Below are positions 23,111-34,744 of a stretch of DNA of 64,000 bases, piece by piece; positions within the stretch are counted from its first letter, which is position 1, and every line of letters starts with the position of its first letter. Source of the stretch: Gossypium raimondii (lineage: Eukaryota > Streptophyta > Magnoliopsida > Malvales > Malvaceae). The DNA lies in the NCBI RefSeq assembly GCF_025698545.1, contig NC_068575.1, positions 49,051,980 to 49,115,979 of the forward strand, in the 5' to 3' direction. The translations under genes and the position numbers were made by a program. The notes under the pieces are model-generated. The model saw only the letters and a list, made by a program, of their open reading frames with translations, searched no databases and was not told where the DNA came from.

Positions 23111-26100
23111 ATCCCCACCTTTAACTCTAATCCCCTTAACTATGGTTACTTTATATCATCAAACTTACTTCTACTTGAGTTTAGTTGTTGTAAAAATATA
23201 TTTATTAAATGCTTATATAAAAACAAATAATTATTATAAAAGAATATATATATCAAATAAATAAAATTTTAATTGAAATAATGAAATTAAATAATCTATT
23301 ATGTTAATTTTTTATGTTAATTTTTTTTACTTTTTTTGTCAATTTTATTATTTATATTTAACTTTGTAATAAATCTTTCTAATAATAAGGTTTTAAAGTT
23401 CAAACCTATATTTTTATTGAAAGTACTGTACCCAATCATTTATAATAATATAAAAAATAAAATTTATTTAATAAGTTTTTATTCCTCAATTAAGTTAAAA
23501 TCTAATGGATAAATATATGTCACTCTTTAACAATATTTTACGTTCTCAACCTTAGGCTTTTAACTTGGTAAAAATATATCATCGAGTTTAGTGTATATAA
23601 AAATATATTTATTAAAGAATATTTATAACAAATAGATAAATCTTTAATTGAAGTAAATTAAAAGCTCTTTTTTGTTCTTCGTGCTTATTTTATTTTTATA
23701 TTTAAAGTCAGTAATATTATTGTCAAAATTCAAACATAATACAATATATTTTACATAATATAAAAATAAAAATATCTAAACCCATTCTTACATAAAGCAG
23801 CAAAAAGAGGGAGAGTGCCATTTTTAGCTAAAAACAGTGGGAATAGCAAATCAAATGTTTTTTAATTTTAAAATAGTGTTTTCTTAGGCCAACTTGGAAT
23901 TTTTTTAAAGTAAAGAGCAAAATGCGAATGGCAATTCATATGTCAGGAATGTTCTTCTCGTGAAAAACAATGAAGGCTCTCTTTTCATTTCCTTTCTTTC
24001 TCAATAATTATCCAGCAGCCGTTTGCAACCCTTTTTATAAAATAAATTATATTATTATAATTGCATTTTTATAGGATTGAATCTAAAATATTATAAAATT
24101 TAAAATTTTAATAAAAAATTGATTTGTTCTTTTAGATAAATTCTACGCGTACTCTAATTTAATGTGCAATTTAATATATAAAATTTTTTGATTAGGTGCA
24201 ATTATAAAACTGAAACTTTGTTTGTGATTCAAATATATACGTCAATTTTAATTTTGATTCAATCATACACATTTGAAGAAATAAATACATTAATATATTG
24301 CATAGATATAATTATGTGTGTTTGCAATATATAAACATAAAATTAAACCATATTAATAATTGCATTAATAATTTATGATAATTGTTTCAAATCAAAATTT
24401 CATGTGTAATAATTATAAATTAAACCAAAACTCATATTTAAATTCTAATTATAAATGTTCTATTCAACATTTTTATTATTATTTTTTAAACCATTTCACT
24501 TTATTTTAAACAAAATTAAATCTTAAATGGAAAGTCTTCAAAAGAACTTTATAAAGAAATAGTGATAAGTAACTCTTTATTTACTTAAAATTTTTATGTT
24601 TTTATGAATTATAAAATGTGTTTAATAAATTAAATCATTAATAATTAATAATTTCAGTTGATTTAATTTTTAAAGTAGTTATCAAACAACACATTTTAGG
24701 CTTAGAAAATTACTTGGGCAATAAAGAAGCTTGACGATATGATTTTAATAATCCGGTTTATGATTTTTTTTAAAAATTATGTGAATTTAATTAAGCAATA
24801 ATATTTTATTGATCGAGTTGATTTGTGACTAGAGGTGTTTATAGGTTGGGCTAGGTCGGGCCTAAACATAATATTATTTTATTTTATGTTTTCCCAAGCC
24901 ATGCCCAACTTGAAATATAAGCCTAAAATTTTACTTAAAGCTGCCCATATTAATTTTTAATTATTTTAAAAATATTTATATTGTTTTAATATAACATTTT
25001 ATAATTTCATATATTTTTTCTATTTATTGAAAATTTTTATATAGTCATATTAACATTGTTTTAATGTTTACATTAGAGTAGTATTGTATATTTAGTATAA
25101 GTTTTTTTAATGTGTTATAAATTACATAATATATAAAAAATAACAAAATATAAAGTATTATAAACATTAAAAACAAGCCCAATCCCAACTTATATTTAAA
25201 CGGGCCTAATATTTTTGCTCAAACTCTCCTAAAATTTGGACAGACTTTTAGACCTAAATGAGTAATTCGACTCATGAACAAGTTTACTTGTGATACCACA
25301 TCAGTAAATTAAATTATATGTAGTATAGATTAATTATTTAAATTTACACAGGAAACAATGATCTCACTTTTAAATTAATGTCTTTAAAAACATAAATAAA
25401 TCTATTTAGAATTTCTTTTATCATTATAAAATTGGAGGTGAGAGAATAACAAAGCTTGAACTCGTGTTATCTAGATGCTAGATTGAAAGTTCTAACCATT
25501 GCTTCGAGTCTTGGCATAAATATATTCAGGCTTGAAATGAAATGATTATGATAAATTGTATACCATATAAAATAAATTAAAACATGATATAAACTCTTAT
25601 GAGAAAAATAATTAATGAAAACATATAAAATATTTATATATATTTGCCATTATTTACAATTTAACGATTTGATATCACACATCAATTAAGTCTCAACTCG
25701 ATTATAAAAATAACTGAAAAAAAATAAATATTATTTTAAAATTTTATTTACATAAAATCTAGAAAAATACAATTACACAATAAATTATAAACCCAAAGCA
25801 TTAAAATCAAAATCAAAATCATTTAAACTTTACCCAAATTTCTCCACCTACTATATCATAACTTAGTAATAAAATACTTTCCATAAGTACATTGGATTGG
25901 CAGAATGGTTTATTATTATTTCGTGAATTAACATTAGAGAAAAAAGAAAAGATGTTTTTGGAAGGCATCTAAAACTAGCTTCTTATCAATACATTTAAAG
26001 ATTTGGATTATATCTAATTATAATGCTCAACTGGCAGACACTTGAAAGTGATAGAAAATCGAATCCTGCATTGAGAGTAGGTATCGGTGGATGAGTGATG

Positions 26101-28400
26101 AAAATGATGGTAGGGGTTATCTTTCCCAATTTTGACAATGACTCTCCTATGAACTTTCCAAATCAGAAACCAGAACCTCAGTCTGGGTGACTGAAAATGA
26201 AGTTTAACCAAAAAAGAGACCTTACTTGGCTCTGAATTGCCTATTCAACACATAAGCTGTAAATTACATTATTATTGTTAATTAAATATATAGGAGGAGT
26301 TAGGAGATATGAAGGTGTGGACACAGCATGAAAATGAAAATTGGTTGCGAAGAATCAAGGATGTGGAGAGAAAATGGGGAAATGAGGGGGCAGGTTCTTT
26401 GAATCACATGCCCACTGTTTTCTTCTACCTTTTTTAGGCACCCACCTTATTTGGCTCGCTTCCATTTCTTTAATATAATTTGCATTTTACGTCCAAATAA
26501 ACAATGCTACTCTACTTTTTTTGAATTAATTGCATTTTTGGGCTCTCCATAACCATCCATTTTCTCAAACCAAGGTTTTAGCTTTTTCTCCACTCTTTCT
26601 ATTCATGATCACTCAATTTTCATTAATTTCTGACACTGCTATTGTTAGCAAATTATTTCACTTTGGTCACCCTCGATTATAAGGGTCGACGGACGTTGAT
26701 ATTGACAATGGGAGTGTATAGGAGGTGGTAGAATATTGAGTTAATGGTGGTGCAATGTGGAGGGTGAAGATTAGAAGAGATGAGGTGAAAATTATATACA
26801 ATAATTTGGTTTTGTGTAAAAATAAAGTCAAAAAGTAAATTTGGCTCTCATTACATATTCCAGTCCACATGGAAAGGTCTAATTTCCCAATTTCACCACA
26901 TCACTCAACGCCTTCTTTGTCGTACCATAGAGTAAATGTTTCGGATATAGTTTATGACCAAGCCTCATACTTCGTGTATTTATATAAGTATTTATGCATT
27001 TAATTATTTTAACGTAATTAATTCAATTTTAGAATAAATATATAATTTGATTTCAATATTACCTAAATTATTTTTATTCAATTTTATTTCTGAATTCAAC
27101 CTACGTCACATATTTAAGTACACTTTTGTAATACTATTTAAAAAAAGACCTGACATGGCACGAATGTCACATCGAAAATGAGTTATAACTATAACTTTAG
27201 TAATATATATATATATATATATATGAAATATATAAGGACATCATAAAATTCCATTTTCATAAAAATAAAATATATATTTAAATAAATTTTCATAATTTTA
27301 TAGATTCTTTTAATACTTTTATTTATTTTCTTTATTTTTTGTAACTTTAAATAATTTTATAGTTTTGCATATATATATATTTGTCATTCTATAAAAGTTC
27401 AAATAAAATCTCAAAAATTTTAATTTTATATATTTCTTAAATTTTTATGTTTTGTTAATTTGAAAATTTCTTCAGTTTTAAATAATTTTTTATTTTTATA
27501 AAACTTTTGCATTTTTTATATTTTATAACTTTTTTAAAAAAATTAATGTGATTTTTACGTGATAGATATATGTAATTGATGATGTACCATGTGGGCCATG
27601 TGTAATAATTTAATTGGTCCACATCATTCCATTTTAACAATATTATAAAATTGGACTTAAATGTGTGATGAAAATCAAATATGGTACTAATTTGAAAAAG
27701 AAAAACCTTAGGTAGCAATTTAAATATAAAAGCTAAAATTAAGTACCGAATTATATTTAATATTTTATTTTATTCGTGTAAGTAATTATTGTTTAAAAAT
27801 ACATGATTATTTACTTTTATTTTTTCAATAATATATTTTATTTTATGTAATAAAAAAATTAAAAATTTAAAAATATTGTTGATCTACGAATTTGACTAAT
27901 TTAAGTATAAAGAAAATGTAATTCCATATTTTCGAAATTTATCTAGTAAATTTTTAGTTTTAATATAATAATAGTATAAATAAAAATAATGTGTAATTCA
28001 AGATGAATATAACATAAACTTAAATATTTATGGAATATTATCTATTTAAATTTTAGTTTTGATATAATAATAAGTATTTTCTTACATTTAAATTATAAAA
28101 ATTAAAATAATAAGATATTACTTATTTATAAATTCAAGATGAATACAAACTACAATTCAATACTTATTTATATTTAGTTGCAATACAATAATTAAAATAA
28201 TAGTTTACATTAGGTAAAATGTCAAATTTAACTTTCAACATTTACATATTTTATCAATTTGACCATTATTTTTTTTGAGCTAAATTTAGTTATCAATTTT
28301 TAAGGAAAATTATAATCCAATAATAACCTTAAAAGTAGTTTATGATTTCACTTTAGTTCAAGACATCAAACGAAATCGGCTCTGCTTAAAGAAGCACCAC
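23111..28400. other. Long AT-rich intergenic region
   Basis: About 5.3 kb without a supported gene. Open frames (26014-26211, 26667-26870, 27455-27718) show no recognisable domain and sit in low-complexity sequence. Contents seen: a hAT-like element (24831-25287), an AT dinucleotide run at about 27203-27224, and 'GACATGGCA ... GATGTACCATGTGG' words at about 27150-27600 typical of diverged MITE remnants. Confidence 0.6.
24831..25287. mobile_element. hAT-like non-autonomous element with near 8-bp target duplication
   Basis: The left end, AGAGGTGTTTATAGGTTGGG, is followed by CTAGGTCGGGCC. The right end in reverse complement reads GTAAACTTGTTCATGAGTCG. Both are diverged versions of the AGGTGTTCATGGGTCGGGC terminus common in plant hAT repeats. 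Flanks are TTGTGACT (24823-24830) and TTGTGATA (25288-25295), matching in the first six of eight bases. The interior has ACGGGCCTAATATTTTTGCTC-type words and no ORF. Confidence 0.45.
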
Positions 28401-29578
28401 TTATGAAATTACGTTCTCGTTTATAGAAATAGGCTCAACAATTCATAATTGAGCTTGATTCTTAAATAGATTATCTGGACTTCCATGTGCATCTCAATGC
28501 TGATATATGCATTGGGAAATCCTAGCCAGATTAATAGCTGTTTCTATATTATGTTTTGAAAATGGGGAGCCATCAACATAACATTTGTTCAACTTCTTCC
28601 AATAATCCTCGATTAAGTCATTTATGTATTGGCAAGCCATTGCCTCTGAGCACCCAGTTTCGTTCATGTAGCATGTTATTGCGTTTACACTTTCGCCTCT
28701 TTCTAATTCATCCTATAAAGCATTTCATGAATTAGTTCTCGGTACATGAAACTCAAACAAGAGAAAAATTAATGGTGGAAATCAGTGCATATGTATATAT
28801 ATACACACCTTTGCAGTGCCTAAATCATTGCAAAGTCGAAAAATAATAGATGGACATCTAATGACATCATGGTAATGTTCCAAGCTATGAAGTGCTTCAA
28901 TGGTAATGTTTGTTCTCTGTAAAAAGTAGGTGTGGACTAGACAGAGATGTCCCGATACAGACAACCATGCATTTTCAAGATATTCTTGGAATGTCGGAAT
29001 GTGTTTACTATTTGCCCAGTTTGCAATGCTTTGCATAGATCAGCCCACTAAAATAAGGAAGAGAAATTAGATTTTAATCAGATTTATGAATTAATGTTGT
29101 TATAGACTGGCATGTACTATGCACCGTACCACTTTTCTCAAGTAAGGAAGGATGTTTTGTCCATGGTCTCTAAGAGTTTCATAAGCCATCTCATTTATAG
29201 AGTTATAAAGGGCAAGGAAGCATAGCTCCATATAATCGGGCAGATTTTCTTCGGTACCTAAATCCCATCTGAATATTAAAAGAATTTATTAGTGAATAAT
29301 AATATATAAATAATATTTCATATAAATACTTTCAAACCTTTGAACAGCATCAGTAAATGACTCCAGTTCATCCAAAGTGCCATGAACATCGTAAATATCA
29401 TCGATTGTAGTTACAAAGGAAGCCACTTTGGTTAGAACTTTTCTACAATGCCTGAATTGAGGTTGAGAAACCACTCTGACCGTCCAAAAGAAACATTCCG
29501 TAAGCCTGTCCCTCACGAAATTCAACTTGCTCGCCAGCCCCATGTCTTTCCACCATCTATCTAATAATACTATTAAAC
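28401..29578 (-). pseudogene. Terpene synthase (TPS-b monoterpene-type) pseudogene, C-terminal half
   Basis: Four exon-like blocks (about 29578-29338, 29268-29133, 29047-28809, 28712-28401) encode the class I terpenoid cyclase domain. The metal-binding DDIYD motif is intact ([17 protein letters not shown]) and the NSE/DTE-region context LCNDLGTAKDELERGE is readable. The N-terminal half, with the usual RR(x)8W and RxR motifs, is absent: homology stops just upstream of [15 protein letters not shown]. Lesions: block three is 239 nt between two phase-0 junctions, so it must contain a frameshift (near 29015-29030, after ADLCKALQ). Two TGA stops interrupt the last exon (IYQH*DAHGSPDN and QAQL*IVEP). 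A functional enzyme is not possible. A Copia LTR lies 100 bp beyond the break. Confidence 0.85.
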
Positions 29579-29681
29579 CATGCTAAGTACTGCAAGTAAC
29601 TATAAATTATAAAACATATATAGCTTTGAAAAACTTACAACTTATCTTCTAATTAAATTAGCTTGACATCTCTTAGAGATT

Positions 29682-30068
29682 TGTTAAAATTAAGTGTCCC
29701 GAATCCTTATTTAAATAAAATACAGTAGTAAAATAAAATAAAAGTAAAATCCATATAGAATTACACTTCTTTTATTTTATTTTAGAATAAGGTTTTTTTA
29801 AAAATGATTAAACTCCATCTATTTGATATTGATTAGAATAAGGTGTTTCAATCTTACTACACTCCTATTAGAATATGGTTTTACAAGCCTATAAATAGAC
29901 ATAACTTACTCCTCTTGTAATCATTCGAATTCGACACAGTGAATTATCTTCTCCTCTGCCCGTGGTTTTTTTCCCAAAAGGGTTTCCATGTAAAATTTGT
30001 GTGTTCTTTATTTTTTACTCTCTTTTTTCTTTGCGATACATTGTCATTAACGACATACTATTTTTACA
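29682..30068 (+). mobile_element. Copia-type LTR
   Basis: Starts TGTTAAAATTAAGTGTCCCG and ends CTATTTTTACA, short inverted ends with TG..CA. It contains a TATA-like CTATAAATAGAC (about 29890) and a CTCTTGTAATCATTCGAATT block typical of Copia LTR 3' regions. A primer-binding site follows at once, so this is a 5' LTR of 387 bp. Confidence 0.7.
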
Positions 30069-30070
30069 AA

Positions 30071-30380
30071 TTAGTATCAGAGCTTCCAGGTTGTTCATCT
30101 CAATCACGGTAATGACGTCTTTAAAGTATGAAATTCTGCTATTGGATGGTAACATCAGATTTGTGTTGTGGCAGATAAAGATGCAAGCAGTTCTTACACA
30201 GATGGGCTTAGAGGAAGCCCTACTAGGGGTAGATAAAATTCCTTTGAAATTGACGGAGGAAGAGAAGAAGCGCAAGGATCGAAAGGCATTAACACAGTTA
30301 CATCTGCATTTGTCTAACGAAATTTTGCAGAATACCGCCGCTGGATTATGAAAGAGGCTAGAACAAATATGTATGTCTAA
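30071..30380 (+). pseudogene. Copia primer-binding site and gag 5' fragment
   Basis: TTAGTATCAGAGCTTCC at 30071 matches the initiator-Met tRNA primer site pattern (TGGTATCAGAGC) with two changes. A gag frame starts at ATG 30112 (MTSLKYEILLLDGN, LWQIKMQAVLTQMGLEEAL, LTEEEKKRKDRKALTQLHL), typical of Copia gag N-termini. It hits a TGA at 30349-30351, where a Trp or Lys-type codon is expected before KRLEQICM. Homology ends at about 30375. The rest of the element and the 3' LTR are missing. Confidence 0.75.
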
Positions 30381-31129
30381 CGAAATTGTTATTATTGTTT
30401 TGGTTTTGATTATTTACCTCATTATTTATCCATTTATACTGTTCTTAGATTATATTAAATATATACATACTTATATGCGTACTTACATTTTATACATTTT
30501 ATAATTTTTATATATATGCATTCATATTCTTTTATAATATGTGTACTCATATAATTTTCCAAGTTTACTTTTATATATATATATATATCTACTTAGATAT
30601 ATGTTATTTATACTTTATACTTTTCATACGTATACACATTTTATTTTTATGAATATATATACACATTTATATGTTTTCTTATTTTCACGTAATTTATATA
30701 CTTATATATTTTTGGATATATACATACTCATGTCCTTTTACACTTTATAACTCATACATATAGATATGTATATTTGTTTTATACATGTATATAAACTTAC
30801 GCCTTTTATGATTTAAAGTATACTAATATATATACACAAATACTTTATCTCTTCTTGTTCGTATTGTCATTGTCATTCTATATGATATTTATTTATTCAT
30901 TTATTTGTGTGTTCGTTATTATTTTTAGGAAATGTTTAGTTTTTATTTATATATTTATTTATCATTTCACATATACTTGATTTGTTTTATGTGTATTTAT
31001 TTCTTTTTATTATGGCTTACATTAGTTGTGCTTATATCATCATTTGGTTATATAGTTTAATATTGCGTTTATTCTTACCGTTTTATGATAAGTTAATTTT
31101 ATTTATTTAACATGGTTTCAAAATAGAAC
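30381..31129. other. Low-complexity AT-rich DNA
   Basis: TATA/TTTA-rich sequence with loosely repeated words (ATATATACACATTTATATG, TTTATACTTTATAC). There is no ORF of interest. It may be LTR-derived, like the block that follows. Confidence 0.5.
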
Positions 31130-31757
31130 AAAATCTCGTATTTAGATTCGAGAAGGTCGTACCCTAACTTACTGGGTTTCGATTTTCATAATAAATCTAA
31201 ATACACTAATCTTTTCAAACTTAAGTTTTAAACAATCTTGGGAATTAAGAAAAGATTGTGTCCTAACTTACTGGGCATGATCCATTTTCTAAACTCGAGA
31301 TAATTAAAAACCTTTTAAATAAGTAATTTTTTTTATTCGCATATCGGGAATTCGAGATATTGTGTCCTAACTTACTGGATACGATGCTTTCTTTCTCGAT
31401 TAACGTGGAACGCCCCCTTTTCCCAAAATTTTCAACATTTTAATACAAAGATCGTATTTTTAAATTTCTTTAAAGTTTTCAATTTATCGACACTAAGACA
31501 TTAAGTAATCAACTAGGTACCAATTTTGGGCGTATCGAGGGTGCTAACCCTTCCTCGTGCGTAACCGACTCCCGAACCCGTTTTTCTGAATTTCGTGGAC
31601 CAAACTTGTCGTTTTAATAAAATCAAACCGTTTATTAAAAACAACCACTCTTCGAGGTGATCCAATCACACCTCATGAAAAAGGATTGGTGGCGACTCCC
31701 GTTTCATTTTTCAAAATCCAAGTCGACTCCGTTTTTCATCCAAAAAAATGGTGTCAA
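31130..31757 (+). mobile_element. LTR-retrotransposon end fragment with threefold 'CCTAACTTACTGGG' repeat
   Basis: The word CCTAACTTACTGG recurs at about 31154, 31261 and 31364, a step of about 105 bases. The block later contains GGTGGCGACTCCCGTTTC and ends ATGGTGTCAACA. The GTGGCGACTCC region is a landmark I associate with long gypsy (Tat/Ogre-like) LTRs in cotton. The block abuts the truncated Harbinger ORF1, so it may have inserted there. The start is unclear. Confidence 0.35.
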
Positions 31758-32359
31758 CAGTAGCCACTGGAGAGAACTCATGGGCACCTTCGTCTGGTGT
31801 TCTTCCACGTGGGGTTCCTATGGGAGATGATGCACCTAATGAGGGATTTGGTGATTTAGATGAACATAGTAACGAGAATGAAGGTATTCCCCCTGATGAG
31901 GTACCATCAAACCCTTCTCATGAAATCCCTAATCAAGAAAGCAAACACTTGAAATGTACACGGTAAGGGAAAAAATCAAGTTCAAGTAGAAAATCATCAA
32001 GAAATACATTAACTACTCAGATTGAGAAATTGTGTGAGAGTATGGCTAGTCCAAGGAAGTCAGTGAATGAAATTATTTTTCCTCAATCTCAATATACTAT
32101 TTCAAATGCAATGGATGTTTTGCGTGCTTTGGGAGATGAAATTCCAAAAAGAGATGAACTGTACTATTTTGCCACCAAAATGTTCCAAATACCGGTGAAA
32201 CGAGAAATGTTTTTGAACTTAGATCCAGATGATAGGGTTTGGTGGCTTCGACGTGAGTATGCTGAACAAAATCCAATTGCATCATTTTCATCCTTGGTAG
32301 CAACATCCTCATTTCCTTTCCAACCATACCATCAACCACCTCCACCATCAGCTCCTTAG
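31758..32359 (+). pseudogene. Harbinger ORF1 (Myb/SANT-like partner protein), C-terminal remnant
   Basis: Begins inside a TGENSWAPSSGV segment, which in intact ORF1 proteins follows the Myb/SANT DNA-binding domain; that domain is missing here. The frame closes at a TAA (31964-31966), and the rest reads on in another frame (KSSRNTLTTQIEKLCESMAS; then FPQSQYTISNAMDVLRALGD) to a stop at 32359. Poly-Pro/Ser end (PYHQPPPPSAP). The normal protein helps bring the transposase to DNA. This copy cannot. Confidence 0.7.
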
Positions 32360-32521
32360 AAATATTGTTGTAATATAACTATACTACTTTTTTATATGTA
32401 AAACTAATGTATGCTACTTTTTATGTTTGGTATTTTTATGTTATGCTTTTAATCAAGTTTCTGTGTTGTATAGAATGTCACAAAATATTAATTTACTTAC
32501 ATTTGATTACTTTTTCAGGTT

Positions 32522-33930
32522 ATGGATGAATTTAACAATATGTATAATAGTTTTGATATGAATTATGATACCTCTGAATTAAGTGAAGAAGCTCAACAAA
32601 GAATAGCCACAATTGTTACCCAAGTTGAGCACAACAATTATCATAATGAGGAAGAATATGTGTTAAGCAGTGTATTTGTACACCATGAAACTTATTTCAC
32701 TATGCAACTGCGTATGGATTCAAATTATACTGGTCAAATGTGGGTGGATGAAGTATTAAATGGGCACGATGATCGTTGCATGATTAGTTTTAGGATGCCA
32801 AAAATATATTTCATGATTGTTGCATGATTTGCAAACAAATTATGGCTTAAAGAATGGGAAAGTATCGGCGATGGAGAAGTTAGCATTATCATTGTACATT
32901 CTTGGAAATAGAGAATCAAATTCAAATGCAACAGAGCGATTTCAACGATCTGGGGAAACTGTTAGTCGAATTTTTACTGATATGTTGCATATATTTGCTC
33001 GAATGGGAATAGACACGATTAAACCCATTGAAGGTCAATTCGAGGAAGTACCGAACCATATTCGACATGATACAAGATATTGGCCTCACTTTAAGGTAAA
33101 ATTTACACAATCTTTATATTTTAAAACATAAATTATTTCTAACTTTTATCTCATTACTTGTATTTATTTTAAAGGATTGTATTGGGGCCATAGATGGAAC
33201 ACACATAAAAGCATGCATTTCACCTTCTTCTCAAATACCTTATATCGGACGGAAAGGTGAACCAACTCAAAATATTATGGCAGCTTGTGACTTCAACATG
33301 TGCTTTATTTTTGCATTTCCTGGTTGGGAAGGAATAGCACATGATAGTAGAATTTTTTTGCAAGCACTTAGAAAGCAAGAGTTGAAGTTTCCACACCCTC
33401 CACCAGGTCAAACTTTAAATTTTTAATTACTTTTTACATAAAAAATATTAAAATTTTTAATTTATTTTTAAACTTGATATTATGTTTTACTTTTTTTGCA
33501 GGAAAATATTATCTTGTGGATTCCGGATATCCACAAATGGCAGGTTTTCTAGGTCCATATAGGGGGAACGATATCATTTACCTGATTTTCGTCGAGGTAA
33601 TCATCAAGTATCTGGAAAAAAAGAAATCTTTAATCATGCCCATTCTTCGTTACGCTCTGTGATTGAACGAACATTTGGAGTGTGGAAAAAAGAATGGCCA
33701 ATATTAAGAGATATTCCAAGTTATTCATTCAACAAGCAAGTTTTAATAGTTATTGCAACAATGGTTTTGCATAATTACATTCAAGACATGCTTGGTCAAA
33801 TGATGAGGATTTTCGAGAATTTGAGAATATACGGACATGCCGTCTCTTCAAGCTAGTTTGATGAGGTGAATCGAGTTCTTCTAATGAGAAAGTGACCTTG
33901 AAATCACAATGTTAAGGGAAACCATTGCAA
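32522..33930 (+). pseudogene. PIF/Harbinger (HARBI1-like) transposase pseudogene
   Basis: N-terminal part at 32522-32827 (VDEVLNGHDDRCMISFRMPK), then a frameshift near 32815 into DLQTNYGLKNGKVSAMEKLA at about 32823-33093. A likely intron (donor at about 33095, acceptor near 33174) leads to DCIGAIDGTHIKACI (first catalytic Asp), and GIAHDSRIF gives the second. A second intron lies before GKYYLVDSGYPQMAGFLGPY. A one-base loss in a G run at about 33565 shifts the frame before RYHLPDFRRGNHQVSG. The final block has the third acidic residue (VIERTFGVWKKEWPIL) and another shift near 33785. All three DDE positions are still readable, but the gene is dead. Confidence 0.85.
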
Positions 33931-34329
33931 CTAGTTTAATGAATAAATATTTGTAAACACATTTTGTATCATAACCTAATTTCTAGTAATAATGAAACTT
34001 GTTATGTCTTATGTTACTATATATTTTTATTAAAAATCATCCGTTTAGATACTTCAAAATTAGATCCAAGTATAATGTTATTATTTGTGAAAATAATATT
34101 TATCATTGTTATAAAAATATTTAATTATAACTATAAAAAATTAAAATAATTATCATTTTATCTAATAAATAATTTAAATTAATTATATAATTCATTAAAA
34201 TATTGGAAGATACATTTTAATATTTTATTAAATGAATTTGCATATTTTAATAATTTTAAAAAATTAAAATAATTTAAATAACTTCTATTATATATCAATT
34301 CTAATCTGATGTCCTTAATAGTCATTTTT

Positions 34330-34497
34330 CATTCTCACCTCACCGCTACAGCTGCGTTTGAATTCAAACACACACTCCACCATTGTTTCTAATCTCACCG
34401 CTACAGTACCCAATCTCACCGCTACAGTAACTAATCTCACCGCCACCGCTATTTTTAACCTCACCGAAGGGAAACACACCGCCCATCCAAACTAGCC
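34330..34497 (-). repeat. Harbinger right terminus with subterminal repeats
   Basis: The words CTCACCGCTACAGC/CTCACCGCTACAGT recur four times within 34336-34445, spaced about 24 bases in the last three. CCTCACCGAAGG and CACACCGCCCATCCAAACTAGCC follow at the tip. Such subterminal motifs are plausible transposase or ORF1 binding sites (inference). Confidence 0.7.
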
Positions 34498-34744
34498 TTT
34501 AACCTTCCCTCGTTCTTCTCTTCTTTTGTCGCGTCGCCAAAATTCATTTCAACGGTGGACCTGTTAAAGCAAATCCTTTGTTCTCGGCTTGACTTCATTC
34601 CCCCGGTCCATCATCTTCTGAGTTCCTCCGAGCTTTGTTAACCCATTTCCTTTTTCGAAGTTAGCCCATCAAACATCCATATATTTTTATTAATCAATTC
34701 TTCTTTGGTCTCTAGCTACGATAGGTTCAACCTCTAATGGAGTT

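Larger units (their letters stand above)
31758..34497 (+). mobile_element. PIF/Harbinger DNA transposon, 5'-truncated
   Basis: Contains two ORF remnants, as in PIF/Harbinger elements: a Myb/SANT-associated ORF1 and a DDE transposase ORF2. The right end, in reverse complement, starts GGCTAGTTTGGATGGGCGGTG and is followed by subterminal repeats of TGTAGCGGTGAGATT. No left terminal repeat is found. The left side is replaced by the LTR-like block ending at 31757. Confidence 0.75.

Noticed and set aside
26014-26211. Minus-strand 65-aa frame in the AT-rich region
   Set aside because: No recognisable domain and no splice partners.
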